Source: Paenibacillus sp. (GTDB taxonomy: Bacteria; Bacillota; Bacilli; Paenibacillales; Paenibacillaceae). From it: a stretch of 64,000 nt of DNA. This document shows, piece after piece, positions 27,715 to 37,823 of the stretch (its first letter is position 1; every line of letters begins with the position of its first letter). The position numbers were made by a program, and so were the translations under genes. The stretch is from contig JAFWEX010000129.1 of assembly GCA_017512705.1 (NCBI GenBank), positions 124,001 through 188,000 of the forward strand, in the 5' to 3' direction. The notes beneath the pieces were generated by a model that had not been told where the DNA came from, ran no database searches, and saw only the letters and a program-made list of their open reading frames with translations.

Positions 27715-28692
27715 ATGTCTGAGCCATACCCATTGCAATTCCAACCCGAGTTTAAAGAACGTGTATGGGGTGGACGTGCGTTAGAGCAATTTGGACTCAC
27801 ACCCCCTGAAGGGCATATTGGCGAAGGCTGGATGATTGCAGATCACGCCAATGGCACAACGAAGGTATTGAATGGTCCACTCGCTGGCAAAGGACTTGAC
27901 GAAGTCCGCGAACAGTACGGTACGACATGGCTTGGAACAAGAGGGGTTTCTAAAAAGGGTGGTCGCTTCCCTTTACTTATCAAATTACTCGACTGTAATG
28001 ATGACCTCTCGATTCAAGTTCATCCTACAGATGATTATGAGGCTCTCCCTCCAGGTGAGCTGGGTAAAACTGAAATGTGGTATGTACTCGATGCCAAACC
28101 CGGCGCTCATATTATCTACGGATTGAATGATGGTGTGGATCGTGAAGAACTGAGACTGGCACTAGAGAACGGGACTGTAATGGACACACTCCGTCAAGTG
28201 CCCGTAGAAGCTGGCGATACCTTCTTTATCCCTGCCGGAACGGTGCATGCCCTTTGTGCTGGCGTTGTCGTGGCAGAAATACAGCAAAACTCGGATACAA
28301 CGTACCGGATTTATGATTATAATCGTCCCGGTCTGGACGGCAAGCCACGTGAACTGCATGTTCAAGATTCCCTGAACGTGACAGCTTATGAAGGCGCTGG
28401 AGCCACAACGATGAAAACAAATAACGCAGTTCCAGGAGAATGGCTTAAGCTCGCTGAGTGTCCTTACTTTGTTGTAGAAAAGGGGATTGTTAACGATCGC
28501 TGGGAACTGTCTACCACCCCGGAAAGTTTTACGATTCTTGTTGTGTGTGAAGGTGAAGGTACTCTAGAATGGTCCAACGCTGAAAATGAGCATCTGACTC
28601 TGAAGGCAGGTCAATGTTATTTACTGCCTGCCAATCTGGGCACCTATACATTGAGCGGAAATACAACCGTTCTTCGCTCTTATCTTCCATAA
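27715..28692 (+). CDS. manA: Mannose-6-phosphate isomerase, class I
   Basis: 325 residues, cupin fold, zinc-dependent interconversion of mannose-6-phosphate and fructose-6-phosphate. Visible: YPLQFQPEFKERVWGG, LLIKLLDCNDDLSIQVHP with the metal-binding Gln/His, GKTEMWYVLDAKPGAHIIYG with the Glu ligand, IPAGTVHALCAGVVVAEIQQNSDTTYRIYDYNR with the last His and the catalytic Arg. This is the short Bacillus ManA/Pmi form. AGAGGAGAG precedes the ATG. 43 bases upstream of the hydrolase gene. Confidence 0.93.
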   Translation: MSEPYPLQFQPEFKERVWGGRALEQFGLTPPEGHIGEGWMIADHANGTTKVLNGPLAGKGLDEVREQYGTTWLGTRGVSKKGGRFPLLIKLLDCNDDLSIQVHPTDDYEALPPGELGKTEMWYVLDAKPGAHIIYGLNDGVDREELRLALENGTVMDTLRQVPVEAGDTFFIPAGTVHALCAGVVVAEIQQNSDTTYRIYDYNRPGLDGKPRELHVQDSLNVTAYEGAGATTMKTNNAVPGEWLKLAECPYFVVEKGIVNDRWELSTTPESFTILVVCEGEGTLEWSNAENEHLTLKAGQCYLLPANLGTYTLSGNTTVLRSYLP

Positions 28693-28735
28693 CATCGGGT
28701 GACTACACATAACTTGCAAAGGAGGAATTCACGAG

Positions 28736-29704
28736 ATGCAGGAGTCTACCTTTACGCTTATGGGTAACGAAGGTACCCGTATTCATGTATACCGCTGGCT
28801 CCCTGATCCAAACGAGCGCATACAAGCTGTTGTACAGATTGCACACGGCATGGGTGAGACGGCAGCACGTTATGCTGAATTTGCGGATTATCTGACCCGA
28901 CATGGTTATGCTGTGTATGCCAACGATCATAGAGGACATGGCAAAACGGTAGATAACACCGAATCATTAGGCGATGCGGGTGTTGATGCGTTCCGCTGGA
29001 TGGCCAGTGATATGGTTAATCTCGGTCAGATTGCGTCCAAGGAACACCCGGGAGTTCCTTTGTTTCTCATGGGACACAGTATGGGTTCCTTTCTGGTACA
29101 ATACCTCATGTATGCCGGACATGAAAGGTACCACGGTTTTGTGTTATCAGGAACAAACGGAAAACGGGGACTGCTCCGATTTGGTGAAAAGCTGGCTTTG
29201 CTACAATGTGGTATCCAAGGAAACAATCATCGCAGTATGCTGCTGAATGCTATTGTATTTGGCGGATTTAACCGGGCTTTTCGCCCGGCTTCCACTCCGT
29301 TCGACTGGTTGTCCCGTGATCAACAGGAGGTGCAACGCTTCATTGATGATCCTATGTGCGGTGCAGTATGTACGGCTGGTTTTTTCCGTGATTTCTTCAA
29401 ACTGTTGCTCGAAATTCATCTTCCACATCATATGGATCGCATTCCTAAACATAAGCCGGTTTTTCTTTTTTCCGGTGAACTCGATCCAGTGGGTCTACGC
29501 GGCAAAGGTGTACTGAATCTTTACTCTCAGTATAAGAAACTCGACCTGAAAGATGTTGAATATCGCTTGTATCCTGGAGGACGTCATGAGATGCTGCATG
29601 AGACGAATCGCAGAGAGGTGTCTCAGGATGTAATCGACTGGCTTGAACGCCATATGCCGGGTAGGGAACAGGCTATAGAACAGTTAAAGGAACAACAGAT
29701 ATAA
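28736..29704 (+). CDS. Alpha/beta hydrolase, monoacylglycerol lipase/lysophospholipase-like
   Basis: 322 residues. The serine-hydrolase pattern is VVQIAHGMGETAARYAEFADYLTRHGYAVYANDHRGHGKT, nucleophile elbow GHSMGSFL (Ser about 119), acid in FLFSGELDPVGLRGKG and catalytic His in YPGGRHEMLHE. This is the YtpA/lysophospholipase L2 type, which cleaves monoacyl lipids. AAAGGAGGAATTC precedes the ATG. Probably co-transcribed with manA, but no pathway link is evident. Confidence 0.85.
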   Translation: MQESTFTLMGNEGTRIHVYRWLPDPNERIQAVVQIAHGMGETAARYAEFADYLTRHGYAVYANDHRGHGKTVDNTESLGDAGVDAFRWMASDMVNLGQIASKEHPGVPLFLMGHSMGSFLVQYLMYAGHERYHGFVLSGTNGKRGLLRFGEKLALLQCGIQGNNHRSMLLNAIVFGGFNRAFRPASTPFDWLSRDQQEVQRFIDDPMCGAVCTAGFFRDFFKLLLEIHLPHHMDRIPKHKPVFLFSGELDPVGLRGKGVLNLYSQYKKLDLKDVEYRLYPGGRHEMLHETNRREVSQDVIDWLERHMPGREQAIEQLKEQQI

Positions 29705-29749
29705 AACAACAGATATAACCATAACCTCATAGAAAAAAGAAAGAAGCAA

Positions 29750-29795
29750 AAATCCCCTGTTGGGCACAGTGTATACTGTACCGCACAGGGGATTT
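29750..29795. terminator. Terminator shared by the hydrolase gene and odhB
   Basis: AAATCCCCTGT (29750-29760) pairs with ACAGGGGATTT (29785-29795); the T run is better on the minus strand (odhB). Confidence 0.75.
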
Positions 29796-29859
29796 CGTTC
29801 TATTATGGAATCTCAAATCTTATAAGAAAGATATAAGTACGTATCAGATATGAGAGCTT

Positions 29860-31137
29860 TTAACCTTCAATCAGCAAAGATTCCGGATCTTCAAGCAATT
29901 CTTTTACGGTTACCAAGAAACGCACGGCTTCGCTTCCATCAATGATTCGGTGATCATACGATAATGCAATATACATCATCGGACGGTTTTCCATCCGCTC
30001 AGCATCAATAGCTACTGGCCGAAGCTGAATTTTATGCATGCCGAGAATACCAACTTGCGGTGTATTCAGGATCGGAGTAGACAGCAAGGAACCGAAAGTG
30101 CCTCCATTAGTAATCGTGAAGGTGCCACCTTGCAAATCAGACAATGCTAGTGTATTAGAGCGTGCTTTAGATGCAAGATCTGCAATACTTCTTTCAATCT
30201 CAGCGAATCCCAGACGGTCAGCATCCCGTACAACCGGAACAACCAAACCTTCTTTTGCTGATACAGCAATACCGATATCGTAGAATTTCTTCAAAACAAC
30301 ATCTTCACCATCAATCTCCGCATTGATCGTTGGGAATTTCTTAAGCGCCCCGACTACAGCTTTGGTAAAGAATGACATGAAGCCCAAGTTAATATCGTGT
30401 TTTTCTTTGAATTTGTCCTTACGACGTTTACGCACGTCCATGATCGCAGTCATGTCAACCTCATTAAAGGTTGTCAACATAGCTGCAGTCTGCTGCGCTT
30501 CCACCAAACGCTTTGCAATTGTCGCCCGGCGACGGGACATACGTTGGCGCTCTACCGGTTTCGCAAAAGTAGACCCACCAGCTGCTGGTGCAGCAGGTGT
30601 AGAAGCTGGAGCTTTGGCAGCAGGCGTTGCAGCAGGGCTTGAAGGCTGACTGGAATAGCTCTTCACGTCATCCTGATATACTCGTCCAATCGGATCTCTA
30701 CTCTGCACCTGATCTAATTCGATTCCACGCTCCCGAGCCAGCTTACGCGCAGACGGAGAAGCTGTCTTCGTATTATCCGATGGCTCAGGTGGTGTTGCAG
30801 CAGCAGCCGCTGGTGCTACTGGAGCCTCAGGAGCAGGTGCTGAAGCAGGTTTGGAATCAGCTGCTGCCGGTTGGGAAGCGGAAGAGGTACTTCCTCCTCC
30901 TCCTCCGGCAGAAAGAGTACCAATCGTTTCACCGATTTCTACAGTTTCGCCTTCCTGACGAATGATTTTCTCGAGCACACCACTCTCTTCAGCACTAATC
31001 TCGATGTTGACTTTATCTGTCTCCAGTTCAAGCAAAACATCACCTTGATTAACGGTGTCGCCTTCTTTTACCATCCATCTGGATACCGTTCCCTCAGTAA
31101 TCGATTCACCCATTGCAGGTACTTTAATTTCACTCAC
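29860..31137 (-). CDS. odhB: Dihydrolipoyl succinyltransferase (E2 of 2-oxoglutarate dehydrogenase)
   Basis: 425 residues. Lipoyl domain with lipoylated Lys42 in [10 protein letters not shown], a first flexible linker very rich in Ala, Pro and Ser (about 75-115), a peripheral-subunit-binding domain ([28 protein letters not shown]), a second Ala/Pro linker, then the catalytic domain ending in [16 protein letters not shown] with active-site His396 and Asp400. It transfers succinyl groups to CoA in the TCA cycle. Five bases downstream of odhA. E3 is not encoded here and must be shared. Confidence 0.95.
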   Translation of the reverse strand: MSEIKVPAMGESITEGTVSRWMVKEGDTVNQGDVLLELETDKVNIEISAEESGVLEKIIRQEGETVEIGETIGTLSAGGGGGSTSSASQPAAADSKPASAPAPEAPVAPAAAAATPPEPSDNTKTASPSARKLARERGIELDQVQSRDPIGRVYQDDVKSYSSQPSSPAATPAAKAPASTPAAPAAGGSTFAKPVERQRMSRRRATIAKRLVEAQQTAAMLTTFNEVDMTAIMDVRKRRKDKFKEKHDINLGFMSFFTKAVVGALKKFPTINAEIDGEDVVLKKFYDIGIAVSAKEGLVVPVVRDADRLGFAEIERSIADLASKARSNTLALSDLQGGTFTITNGGTFGSLLSTPILNTPQVGILGMHKIQLRPVAIDAERMENRPMMYIALSYDHRIIDGSEAVRFLVTVKELLEDPESLLIEG

Positions 31138-31142
31138 AGCTG

Positions 31143-34016
31143 TTACCTCCCAAGTGGAATATTATTCTTCGTCGTTTGTTTCAACGCTGCTGTAATAATT
31201 AATTGCTGCTCCATGCTATGCACAAGTTGATAGCCGCTAGAAGGACTAGCATGTTCTGGACGACCTTCATATCTCACAGTTGTGCCTTCAGGCGCAATCT
31301 CGCGAAGACGAGGCTCCATATACGTCCAAGCACCCATATTTTTGTTTTCTTCCTGCACCCATACCAGCTCTTTTAGTTTGCTGAAACGTGCAAGTACACG
31401 TTTGATCTCTTCCGCTGGGAACGGATAGAGCTGCTCCACACGGATGATGTGCAACCAGGACCAGTCTCCTTTGTCCTTTTCAATCGCATCTTCCAGATCA
31501 ATGGCAACCTTACCGCTGCACAAAATGATTCGTTCTACCCGATCAGGTTTCGTACCAAGACCTGGCTGCTCCAACACTAGTTCAAATTTGCCTTCACTAA
31601 ATTCCACAGCAGGTGACGCTACACGTGGATTACGGATCAAACTTTTCGGTGACATCATCACGAGTGGTCGTGCATCCTCTGTCTCCGTTAGCGAAGCCTG
31701 GCGACGCAACAGGTGGAAATACTGTGAGGCACTCGATAGATTAACCACCGTCATATTATCTTCAGCACATAGCTGCAAGAATCGTTCTAAACGTGCGCTC
31801 GTATGCTCTGGTCCCTGACCTTCGTTCGCATGTGGAAGCAACATGACCAGACTCGATTTCTGAGACCACTTAGCACGTCCAGCAGATACGAATTGGTCAA
31901 AGATAACTTGTGCACAGTTCGCAAAATCACCAAATTGCGCTTCCCAAATAACGAGTGTTTCTGGGGAGTATACGTTATACCCGTATTCGAATCCGACAAC
32001 AGACTCTTCGGATAACGGGCTATTATAAATAGCAAATGACGCTTTCGCCTGTGGCAAGTGATGCAATGGACAGAATTTCTCACCGTTCTTCGCATCATGT
32101 AGCACCAGGTTACGATGAGCAAAAGTTGCTCGTTCTGCATCTTGCCCGCTAATACGAATTGGTTTGCCATCAGCCAGAATTGTTGCAAAGGCGAGTGTCT
32201 CCGCAAGACTCCAGTCTACTTTCTCCCCTTCATTCAGAGCTGTACTCCGACGTTGCAAAATCCGCTGAAGCTTTGGATAGACATTGAAATTCTCAGGCCA
32301 TTTCAAAAGATCAGCATTGATGTTGCGCAATTGCTCCAGCGGCACCGCCGTTGGGGTAATTGTAACTGCCTCAGATTCGCTAATATTACGTTGATAATAT
32401 TCATGAACTTCATTTTTCTTCATCTGATCATAGGCTTCTTTCAGACGATTCGCTACATTATCACGAATGCTCGTGATGAACGCATCATCAATGACAGATT
32501 CCTTCTTAAGCATATCCTGATACAGATGACTAACCGTCGGATGACTCTTCACCTTGTCGTATACGAGCGGCTGTGTCGTTTCAGGATCATCCGTCTCGTT
32601 ATGGCCATAACGGCGATATCCGATCAGGTCGATCAAGAAATCCTTTTTGAAACGGTTGCGATACTCCGCTGCCATACGAATTGCAGCAATACAAGCTTCC
32701 GGATTATCGGCGTTTACATGCACAATCGGAATCTCATAACCTTTAGCAAGGTCACTTGCATAATAAGTAGAACGAGAGTCACTGCTGTCTGTTGTGAAAC
32801 CAAGACGGTTATTTACGATGATATGAATCGTTCCGCCATTCTGATATCCAGGTAGTGCTTTGAAGTTCAGTGTCTCGGCCACAATACCTTCCCCTGGGAA
32901 GGCTGCGTCCCCGTGCATCAGAATCGTAGCTGCTTTCGTTACATCCTGTTTCGGGTAACCTGGTTCACGACGATCGTCCTGAGCCGCGCGTGCGAAACCT
33001 TGAACAACCGGATTAACATACTCCAGATGGCTCGGATTGTTAGCAAGTGTCAAGCGAGCCTGTACGGTCTCCCCGTCTTTTACAAAACGGTTAGCACCCA
33101 TATGATATTTGACATCCCCCGTCCAACCATAATTGATTCCGGTTGAACCTTCTGACGGAACCATATCTTTGTTCGGAGCATGATGGAATTCAGAGAAAAT
33201 CTTACTATATGGCTTACCAAGTACATGAGCCAAAACATTCAGACGTCCACGGTGTGCCATACCCATCAGAATGTGACTGGAACCCGCTTCGGCCATAAGA
33301 CGAACCGCTTCATCCAACATCGGTACAAGTACATCGTTACCTTCAATAGAGAATCGCTTCTGTCCTACGAACGTTTTGTGCAGGAAATCTTCAAATTGCT
33401 CAGCTTCAACCAAACGCTCCAGCAACGCTGTGCGTTCACTCTGTGTAAGAGGAGCAGGTGATGTGCGAGATTCCGCACGGCGATTCAGCCATTCACGTTC
33501 TTGGACTTCATGCACATGACTAAACTCGTATGCAATCGGTCCAGTGTAGATCTCACGAAGACGCTGGATAGCATCCCAACCCGTCGTTGTCTGGCCATCT
33601 GCACCTTCCCAGATCAAGGAAGCAGGCAGTGCCTTCAAATCTTCTTCGTTTAACTGAAAATGCTTTGGTTCCAGCAAAGATGTGTCAGTAGATTCACTGA
33701 TCCCAAGCGGATCAATATCTGCAGCCAGATGGCCATACGTACGAATATTCCATACGAGTTTGCCCGCTGTAACCGCTTTCTGTAATAGCTGAATATCTAC
33801 GCTTCCGGATGCAGTTTGGGCATTCCCGGAATTCGAAAGAGGTTCTGCACCTTTGCCTGACATCGGCGGTGCACCCCATTGTTCAAACAATTCTCGATAA
33901 GCTGGTGTCACTGCACCCGGATCTTGGGTGTATAATTCATATTGTTCTTGTACGTATCCCAGATTGGGACCATAATAACTTTCCCAGGGTTTCATGTTGC
34001 TTTTCTCGATCGTCAT
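31143..34016 (-). CDS. odhA: 2-oxoglutarate dehydrogenase E1 component
   Basis: 957 residues, full length. Thiamine-diphosphate enzyme decarboxylating 2-oxoglutarate and loading the succinyl group onto OdhB lipoate. The N-terminal [20 protein letters not shown] segment binds the core. ThDP region: [62 protein letters not shown], then [25 protein letters not shown]; the C-terminal transketolase-like domain has [36 protein letters not shown] precedes the ATG. Two-gene odhAB operon. Confidence 0.96.
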   Translation of the reverse strand: MTIEKSNMKPWESYYGPNLGYVQEQYELYTQDPGAVTPAYRELFEQWGAPPMSGKGAEPLSNSGNAQTASGSVDIQLLQKAVTAGKLVWNIRTYGHLAADIDPLGISESTDTSLLEPKHFQLNEEDLKALPASLIWEGADGQTTTGWDAIQRLREIYTGPIAYEFSHVHEVQEREWLNRRAESRTSPAPLTQSERTALLERLVEAEQFEDFLHKTFVGQKRFSIEGNDVLVPMLDEAVRLMAEAGSSHILMGMAHRGRLNVLAHVLGKPYSKIFSEFHHAPNKDMVPSEGSTGINYGWTGDVKYHMGANRFVKDGETVQARLTLANNPSHLEYVNPVVQGFARAAQDDRREPGYPKQDVTKAATILMHGDAAFPGEGIVAETLNFKALPGYQNGGTIHIIVNNRLGFTTDSSDSRSTYYASDLAKGYEIPIVHVNADNPEACIAAIRMAAEYRNRFKKDFLIDLIGYRRYGHNETDDPETTQPLVYDKVKSHPTVSHLYQDMLKKESVIDDAFITSIRDNVANRLKEAYDQMKKNEVHEYYQRNISESEAVTITPTAVPLEQLRNINADLLKWPENFNVYPKLQRILQRRSTALNEGEKVDWSLAETLAFATILADGKPIRISGQDAERATFAHRNLVLHDAKNGEKFCPLHHLPQAKASFAIYNSPLSEESVVGFEYGYNVYSPETLVIWEAQFGDFANCAQVIFDQFVSAGRAKWSQKSSLVMLLPHANEGQGPEHTSARLERFLQLCAEDNMTVVNLSSASQYFHLLRRQASLTETEDARPLVMMSPKSLIRNPRVASPAVEFSEGKFELVLEQPGLGTKPDRVERIILCSGKVAIDLEDAIEKDKGDWSWLHIIRVEQLYPFPAEEIKRVLARFSKLKELVWVQEENKNMGAWTYMEPRLREIAPEGTTVRYEGRPEHASPSSGYQLVHSMEQQLIITAALKQTTKNNIPLGR

Positions 34017-34064
34017 CGACGTTCCCTCCGTCTTGATTTTGTCATAGGGTTTGACGGAAATCAG

Positions 34065-34093
34065 TGAATAAGCCGCAATTCGCGTCCGTTCAA
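34065..34093 (-). promoter_or_regulatory. Candidate promoter of odhAB
   Basis: Minus strand TTGAAC (34088-34093), 17-base spacer, TATTCA (34065-34070), about 50 bases from the odhA ATG. No clear cre site overlaps it. Confidence 0.55.
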
Positions 34094-34210
34094 CATTTTA
34101 AGCGAAATTTTTCATGAAGTCCAATCATCGTGCTGTTCGTGGTAATAACGTTGTTCCGACGCTCCCGTCAAAGGTTTGTCTGCGTTTTCAAAATCAAAGT
34201 CTAACAATGA

Positions 34211-34483
34211 TTATATATTTACCATCGCACAGATGTCGAATAATGTCGTGATCCGTTCGAAGGTTATACGTCCTTCTCTAACTTTAGCGAAGCACGTGTT
34301 CTTTCTAATATCTATTCTATAAACTTTTACGCTCAGGAGCATTTCCTTTTTTAGCTCAATCGATGCATAAATTAGATCAATCGATTCATTCGAGTGATTT
34401 TCTCTGAAAACGCGAACGCTGAATTGGTCTGCAGACGAGGTTTGATTTCCGTATATAACCTCTTTTTTACAATTGTCGTCCAT
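34211..34483 (-). CDS. Doubtful hypothetical ORF upstream of odhA
   Basis: An uninterrupted frame of 90 residues from MDDNCKKEVIYGN to LFDICAMVNI, with balanced composition (ENHSNESIDLIYASIELKKEMLLSVKVYRIDI) that looks protein-like, but there is no ribosome binding site before the ATG at 34483 (TTTTTATGTAGA only). It lies in a 770-base gap between odhA and a GNAT gene. It could be a remnant or chance; I do not recognise it. Confidence 0.3.
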   Translation of the reverse strand: MDDNCKKEVIYGNQTSSADQFSVRVFRENHSNESIDLIYASIELKKEMLLSVKVYRIDIRKNTCFAKVREGRITFERITTLFDICAMVNI

Positions 34484-34499
34484 TCTACATAAAAACAAA

Positions 34500-34789
34500 C
34501 CATGCAGTTAAACATTAACCATTTGACCTAACATTCAACAAGAATTTGGATTTTTAGCTACATTGAAACAAATTACAGCAGAATAAAGCCGTCGAATACG
34601 AATATCCGGCGGCCTCATTACTGTCCTGTTTATAACCCGGTCGAGAATTGATCATTAATTGAGGATTGCTCATTTTTTTAGAACGAATGATCTCAATTCC
34701 ATATCCTTCACTTGCTCTGTCGTAAACGATCGTGACCTTATTGCTCTCTTCCCTCTTTGAGGGGCTTTCGGTCTTCCAAATGTTCTATC
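34500..34789. other. Rest of the odhA-GNAT gap
   Basis: The minus strand keeps an open frame from inside the GNAT 3' end down to a stop at about 34560 (includes KVTIVYDRASEGYGIEII and MSNPQLMINSRPGYKQD), but has no Shine-Dalgarno or convincing start. A weak GC hairpin lies at 34588-34613. No assignable gene. Confidence 0.35.
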
Positions 34790-35275
34790 CTATTTCTTCT
34801 CCCCATCTGCTACCTCATTCAGATCAACAGCGAGGCGAATCATATCTGTACAACGAATGCCATTCTCCATAATCTCTTCTTCATAATGCTTTATAAAATA
34901 ATCCCGTTCTACACCTGTAATACGAAAACCGCAGCTCTGATACAACTTTAATTGATGAAAACTGGAATTACCCGTTCCGATCTCCAATATCCGGCACCCG
35001 AGTCTTCGTGCAGCTTCCATCGCTTCCTTAATCATATGTTTACCTACCCCTTGCCCCTGCAGCTCTTCCTGCACGGCGATGTTCACAATCTCTGCAGTCT
35101 CCGGACGAGTCTTGAGCAATACAAACTCTCCTACCATTTCCCCTTCATACTCCGCAATAAAACAAACGCCTCTGCTCAGGTATTCGTCCACAATCGTTTT
35201 TGAAGGATCTGCCATCAGCAAGAGTTCATAAGGTTTTTCTTCATCCCAGTCCAATATCCGGAACGACAAATTCAT
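34790..35275 (-). CDS. GNAT family N-acetyltransferase
   Basis: 161 residues. The GNAT signature is complete: GVCFIAEYEGEMVGEFVLLKTRPETAEIVNIAVQEELQGQGVGKHMIKEAMEAARRLGCRILEIGTGNSSFHQLKLYQSCGFRITGVERDYF; Q-x-x-G-x-G binds the CoA pyrophosphate. The EIGTGNSS and Y-F-I-K-H-Y pattern is like that of YvbK-type acetyltransferases. Substrate unknown. It ends in an acidic, basic-terminated tail DLNEVADGEKK. Confidence 0.85.
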   Translation of the reverse strand: MNLSFRILDWDEEKPYELLLMADPSKTIVDEYLSRGVCFIAEYEGEMVGEFVLLKTRPETAEIVNIAVQEELQGQGVGKHMIKEAMEAARRLGCRILEIGTGNSSFHQLKLYQSCGFRITGVERDYFIKHYEEEIMENGIRCTDMIRLAVDLNEVADGEKK

Positions 35276-35420
35276 GCCAATCCCACCTTTTCATCATACA
35301 ATTATTCGTTTGCTGTTCTTTTTGCAGAAGCCTATGTATGGCAAATCTACAAATATCCCCTGTTGAATGGTAAAGATCCTGGAGGTTATTTCTTCTTTCT
35401 TCTGTCTTCTGTAATCTACT

Positions 35421-35597
35421 TTAATCACTATGCCTGCTGTTAATATATCCTGCTTGATTAGAATAGTGACGAATACACATGCCTGACACTTTGTGCATTT
35501 CTAGCTTTTCATAAAATGACTGTAATTCCGGATCACACAAAAGATCAATCATATATAGTTCCTTGAGGCGAAGAAGCATACGCTGTACAAGTTGCTC
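35421..35597 (-). pseudogene. C-terminal stump of a GNAT acetyltransferase
   Basis: A 58-codon open stretch reads EQLVQRMLLRLKELYMIDLL followed by a CDPELQSFYEKLEMHK-type segment and GMCIRHYSNQAG before TAA. This is the end of a GNAT domain: helix 3, the D-L-x-C-D strand, and the FYE..G/M loop. It opens directly after a stop (TGA at 35598-35600), with no start, no Shine-Dalgarno and no CoA-binding half upstream. So the 5' two thirds of the gene has been deleted. The rest of the 35276-35703 gap holds nothing I can identify. Confidence 0.7.
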
Positions 35598-35703
35598 TCA
35601 CCCCTAAATAAAAAAACCAACCTTGATTATACCACAATAATTGGAACAATATATATAGATATGGATATCATATCATTGCTTTTTTATTCATATCCTTCAA
35701 CCT

Positions 35704-36081
35704 CTACGCCCCCAAACTTAAGTGCTCATGAACGAGTTTCCATGTACCCGCTGTATCTTTGACAAACACATTCGTAGCCCGACCTTGTCCTGAAGCCTGT
35801 TTCCCTTGAACATATCCCTCCCAGTGATACGTATAGGTACATACCGCCTGATGTTCGTCAACAGCAATCCAGAACACATCTTCTGCACGGTAAATCTCTT
35901 CCTTCACCGTCTCCCATGCCTTCTCGAAGTAAGCTTGGATCTCCTCAAGTGTTGTGCAGGACGTGCCTGTAAACCAGTATAATGCGTTCGGTGCAAGCAT
36001 TTTGCTCACCTCATCAAACCGATGTGTATTGGTTGCCTCTATATATGCGCTCAGCGCCTGCTCGTATCCCACTATGATCAT
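35704..36081 (-). CDS. NTF2-like (SnoaL/DUF4440-type) protein
   Basis: 125 residues, a small cone-shaped NTF2 fold: an N-terminal helix (YEQALSAYIEATNTHRFDEVSKMLAPNALYWFTG), a second helix (TLEEIQAYFEKAWETVKEE) and a beta sheet ending WKLVHEHLSLGA, as in ketosteroid-isomerase-like proteins annotated as SnoaL or DUF4440. No catalytic residues can be assigned. AGGAG precedes the ATG, although a GTG three codons on is also possible. 41 bases downstream of the NUDIX gene and likely co-transcribed. Confidence 0.75.
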   Translation of the reverse strand: MIIVGYEQALSAYIEATNTHRFDEVSKMLAPNALYWFTGTSCTTLEEIQAYFEKAWETVKEEIYRAEDVFWIAVDEHQAVCTYTYHWEGYVQGKQASGQGRATNVFVKDTAGTWKLVHEHLSLGA

Positions 36082-36122
36082 CCTTTCTCCTCTTTGTATA
36101 AATGTTCCCTTCCACTTTCTAC

Positions 36123-36617
36123 TTACTGCTCAGCTTGTTCGTGATACACCTTGAATGTCTGCTGCAATGTCTGGCCGCTCGACTTTTCCCAAACAACACT
36201 TCTTTCAAATGTACCTGCTCTGAAAAAACGCGGAAAACGCTCTGCAAACCAGTCCTGCATGGGCAGTTCTAGCGCCTTCTTGGACGGTACCCAGATTAAC
36301 TCCCCCTCGGGAGGATCTGTTAGAAGCCCCCCTTCATAGGATGACACCAGATAGTTAAATACCATGTACCTTAACCCTTGCTCAGGGTCACAGAATTCGT
36401 CCAGCCCTTTATATAGAATCTCTTTCACAACAAGCCCTGTCTCTTCACGGACCTCACGCATGGCCCCGTCCACAATACTTTCAGGAAATTCCACTTTCCC
36501 CCCTGGCGCGATGTACCCCGGAAAGCCTTTACGATCGGGTCGGTTCATGAGCAAAACCTCATCGGTTACCGAATTCCATATCATGCTCATCGTATAAATT
36601 TCAACCCTAACATTCAA
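36123..36617 (-). CDS. NUDIX hydrolase (8-oxo-dGTP diphosphatase-like)
   Basis: 164 residues with the full Nudix box GKVEFPESIVDGAMREVREETGLVV (G-x5-E-x7-REVREETG-x-V). The N-terminus VEIYTMSMIWNSVTDEVLLMNRPDRKGFPGYIAPGG is typical of MutT/YtkD-like enzymes that cleave damaged nucleoside triphosphates. Start: TTG at 36617, 7 bases behind AAAGGAGG; ATG codons further upstream place the Shine-Dalgarno inside the coding frame and are rejected. Confidence 0.85.
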   Translation of the reverse strand: MNVRVEIYTMSMIWNSVTDEVLLMNRPDRKGFPGYIAPGGKVEFPESIVDGAMREVREETGLVVKEILYKGLDEFCDPEQGLRYMVFNYLVSSYEGGLLTDPPEGELIWVPSKKALELPMQDWFAERFPRFFRAGTFERSVVWEKSSGQTLQQTFKVYHEQAEQ

Positions 36618-36710
36618 TATGTGTCCTCCTTTCCCCAACATGTACAGATGTTCTTCCCCCACACCATATGATTTCTGGGAATTGTCTGTATATTCCTGCT
36701 AGCAGACAAA

Positions 36711-36744
36711 AGACGGACGTCCGGTAAATACCGAATGTCCGTCT
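36711..36744 (-). terminator. Terminator after the DUF3891 gene
   Basis: AGACGGACGTCCGGTA pairs with TACCGAATGTCCGTCT with few mismatches; on the minus strand it is followed by TTTTGTCT. Confidence 0.7.
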
Positions 36745-36820
36745 GAGTAACCCTGTTCATATAATGTTGTATCCCTTAATTTTTAGATGTGGTTGTATCT
36801 CCATAGGGTGTAGGAAATAC

Positions 36821-37609
36821 TTAGGATAAAGCTGTAATCCGTACATGGCGTTTTTTCCACTCGGCTCGGCGATATGCTTGCAGCATGCCAAATTTGCGAA
36901 TGCTCGCTTTCGGTACCGCTTTGTAAGACATAACCACTTCAAATTCTTCATCAAACGGGAAGAAAGATAATCCTACTTTTTCACCCGAGATCCATTCAGC
37001 TTTAATCGTTGGGCTTGTACAAGTCTCGAATGCACAGCTGAGACCTTCGGCAAAAAAATCATAGCGGGACGCTGGTGTGCCCGGCTCCTCCATACATAAG
37101 AACAGACTCAGCTGATCACAGAACAGCATCATCTCCACATCATTTTTCAGCCGCTGTTCCAACGTTGCAACATCGCCGCCTAGCTCCTTTTTCCATGCGT
37201 CCTGCTGCTGTTGTTCCTCAAGAAGATACTGGCGGATGTCGTCATCATCCTGTGGATTTGCGCCCAACGTTTTCTGAAACAGTTCTGTATACATCACGCT
37301 GCACAATAAACCGGCATACGCATTCTGCTGTCTTACTTCTTCGATCCCCTTACGGTAAAATACAAAACGCGGACGCAACGGAAAATCACGAAAGGAGTAC
37401 GGAACCTGACTGTAGTCATTCCATAATGGCGCGGCATCCAGCTCGATCCAGCCTCTGTCATGTTCTCTCGCAGCCAGAATCAGTTCATCCCGGTGTGAAC
37501 CGTGGGGAAGCCATTCTGTTCTCCAATGAGCAGCCATATTCCCAGCAGCAATTCCATGCTCATGTTGTGCGGTCAAAACAAAATCATACTCTCTCTCATA
37601 TACGATCAT
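36821..37609 (-). CDS. DUF3891 family protein
   Basis: 262 residues. The start MIVYEREYDFVLTAQHEHGIAAGNMAAHW and ILAAREHDRGWIELDAAPLWND are hallmarks of DUF3891, a family of unknown function in Gram-positive bacteria. Conserved His residues (QHEHG, REHDRGW) recall HD-type metal-dependent hydrolases, but this is only resemblance. The second half has a helical stretch rich in Gln/Glu (LLEEQQQQDAWKKEL), then CDQLSLFLCMEEPG. Divergent from coaA, monocistronic. Confidence 0.85.
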   Translation of the reverse strand: MIVYEREYDFVLTAQHEHGIAAGNMAAHWRTEWLPHGSHRDELILAAREHDRGWIELDAAPLWNDYSQVPYSFRDFPLRPRFVFYRKGIEEVRQQNAYAGLLCSVMYTELFQKTLGANPQDDDDIRQYLLEEQQQQDAWKKELGGDVATLEQRLKNDVEMMLFCDQLSLFLCMEEPGTPASRYDFFAEGLSCAFETCTSPTIKAEWISGEKVGLSFFPFDEEFEVVMSYKAVPKASIRKFGMLQAYRRAEWKKRHVRITALS

Positions 37610-37750
37610 TTGCTGTCACCCTTCCGCATGGTATATTGACTTGTATAATTGTTGGGATACACTTTTCTGTAATCCGCATTCTGCCCCGATTTGTTGCTCT
37701 TCGGGCTCAGATTATATCACCTTTATCACAAAACAGAGCATGTAAAAGTG

Positions 37751-37778
37751 TTGTCAGTTCCCTGAAATTTGGTACACT
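37751..37778 (+). promoter_or_regulatory. Candidate promoter of coaA
   Basis: TTGTCA (37751-37756), 16-base spacer, TACACT (37773-37778), 46 bases before the coaA ATG. Confidence 0.5.
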
Positions 37779-37823
37779 AATGATTGTGTCACCGATTACA
37801 TTACATATAGAAAGCGGGATCTC

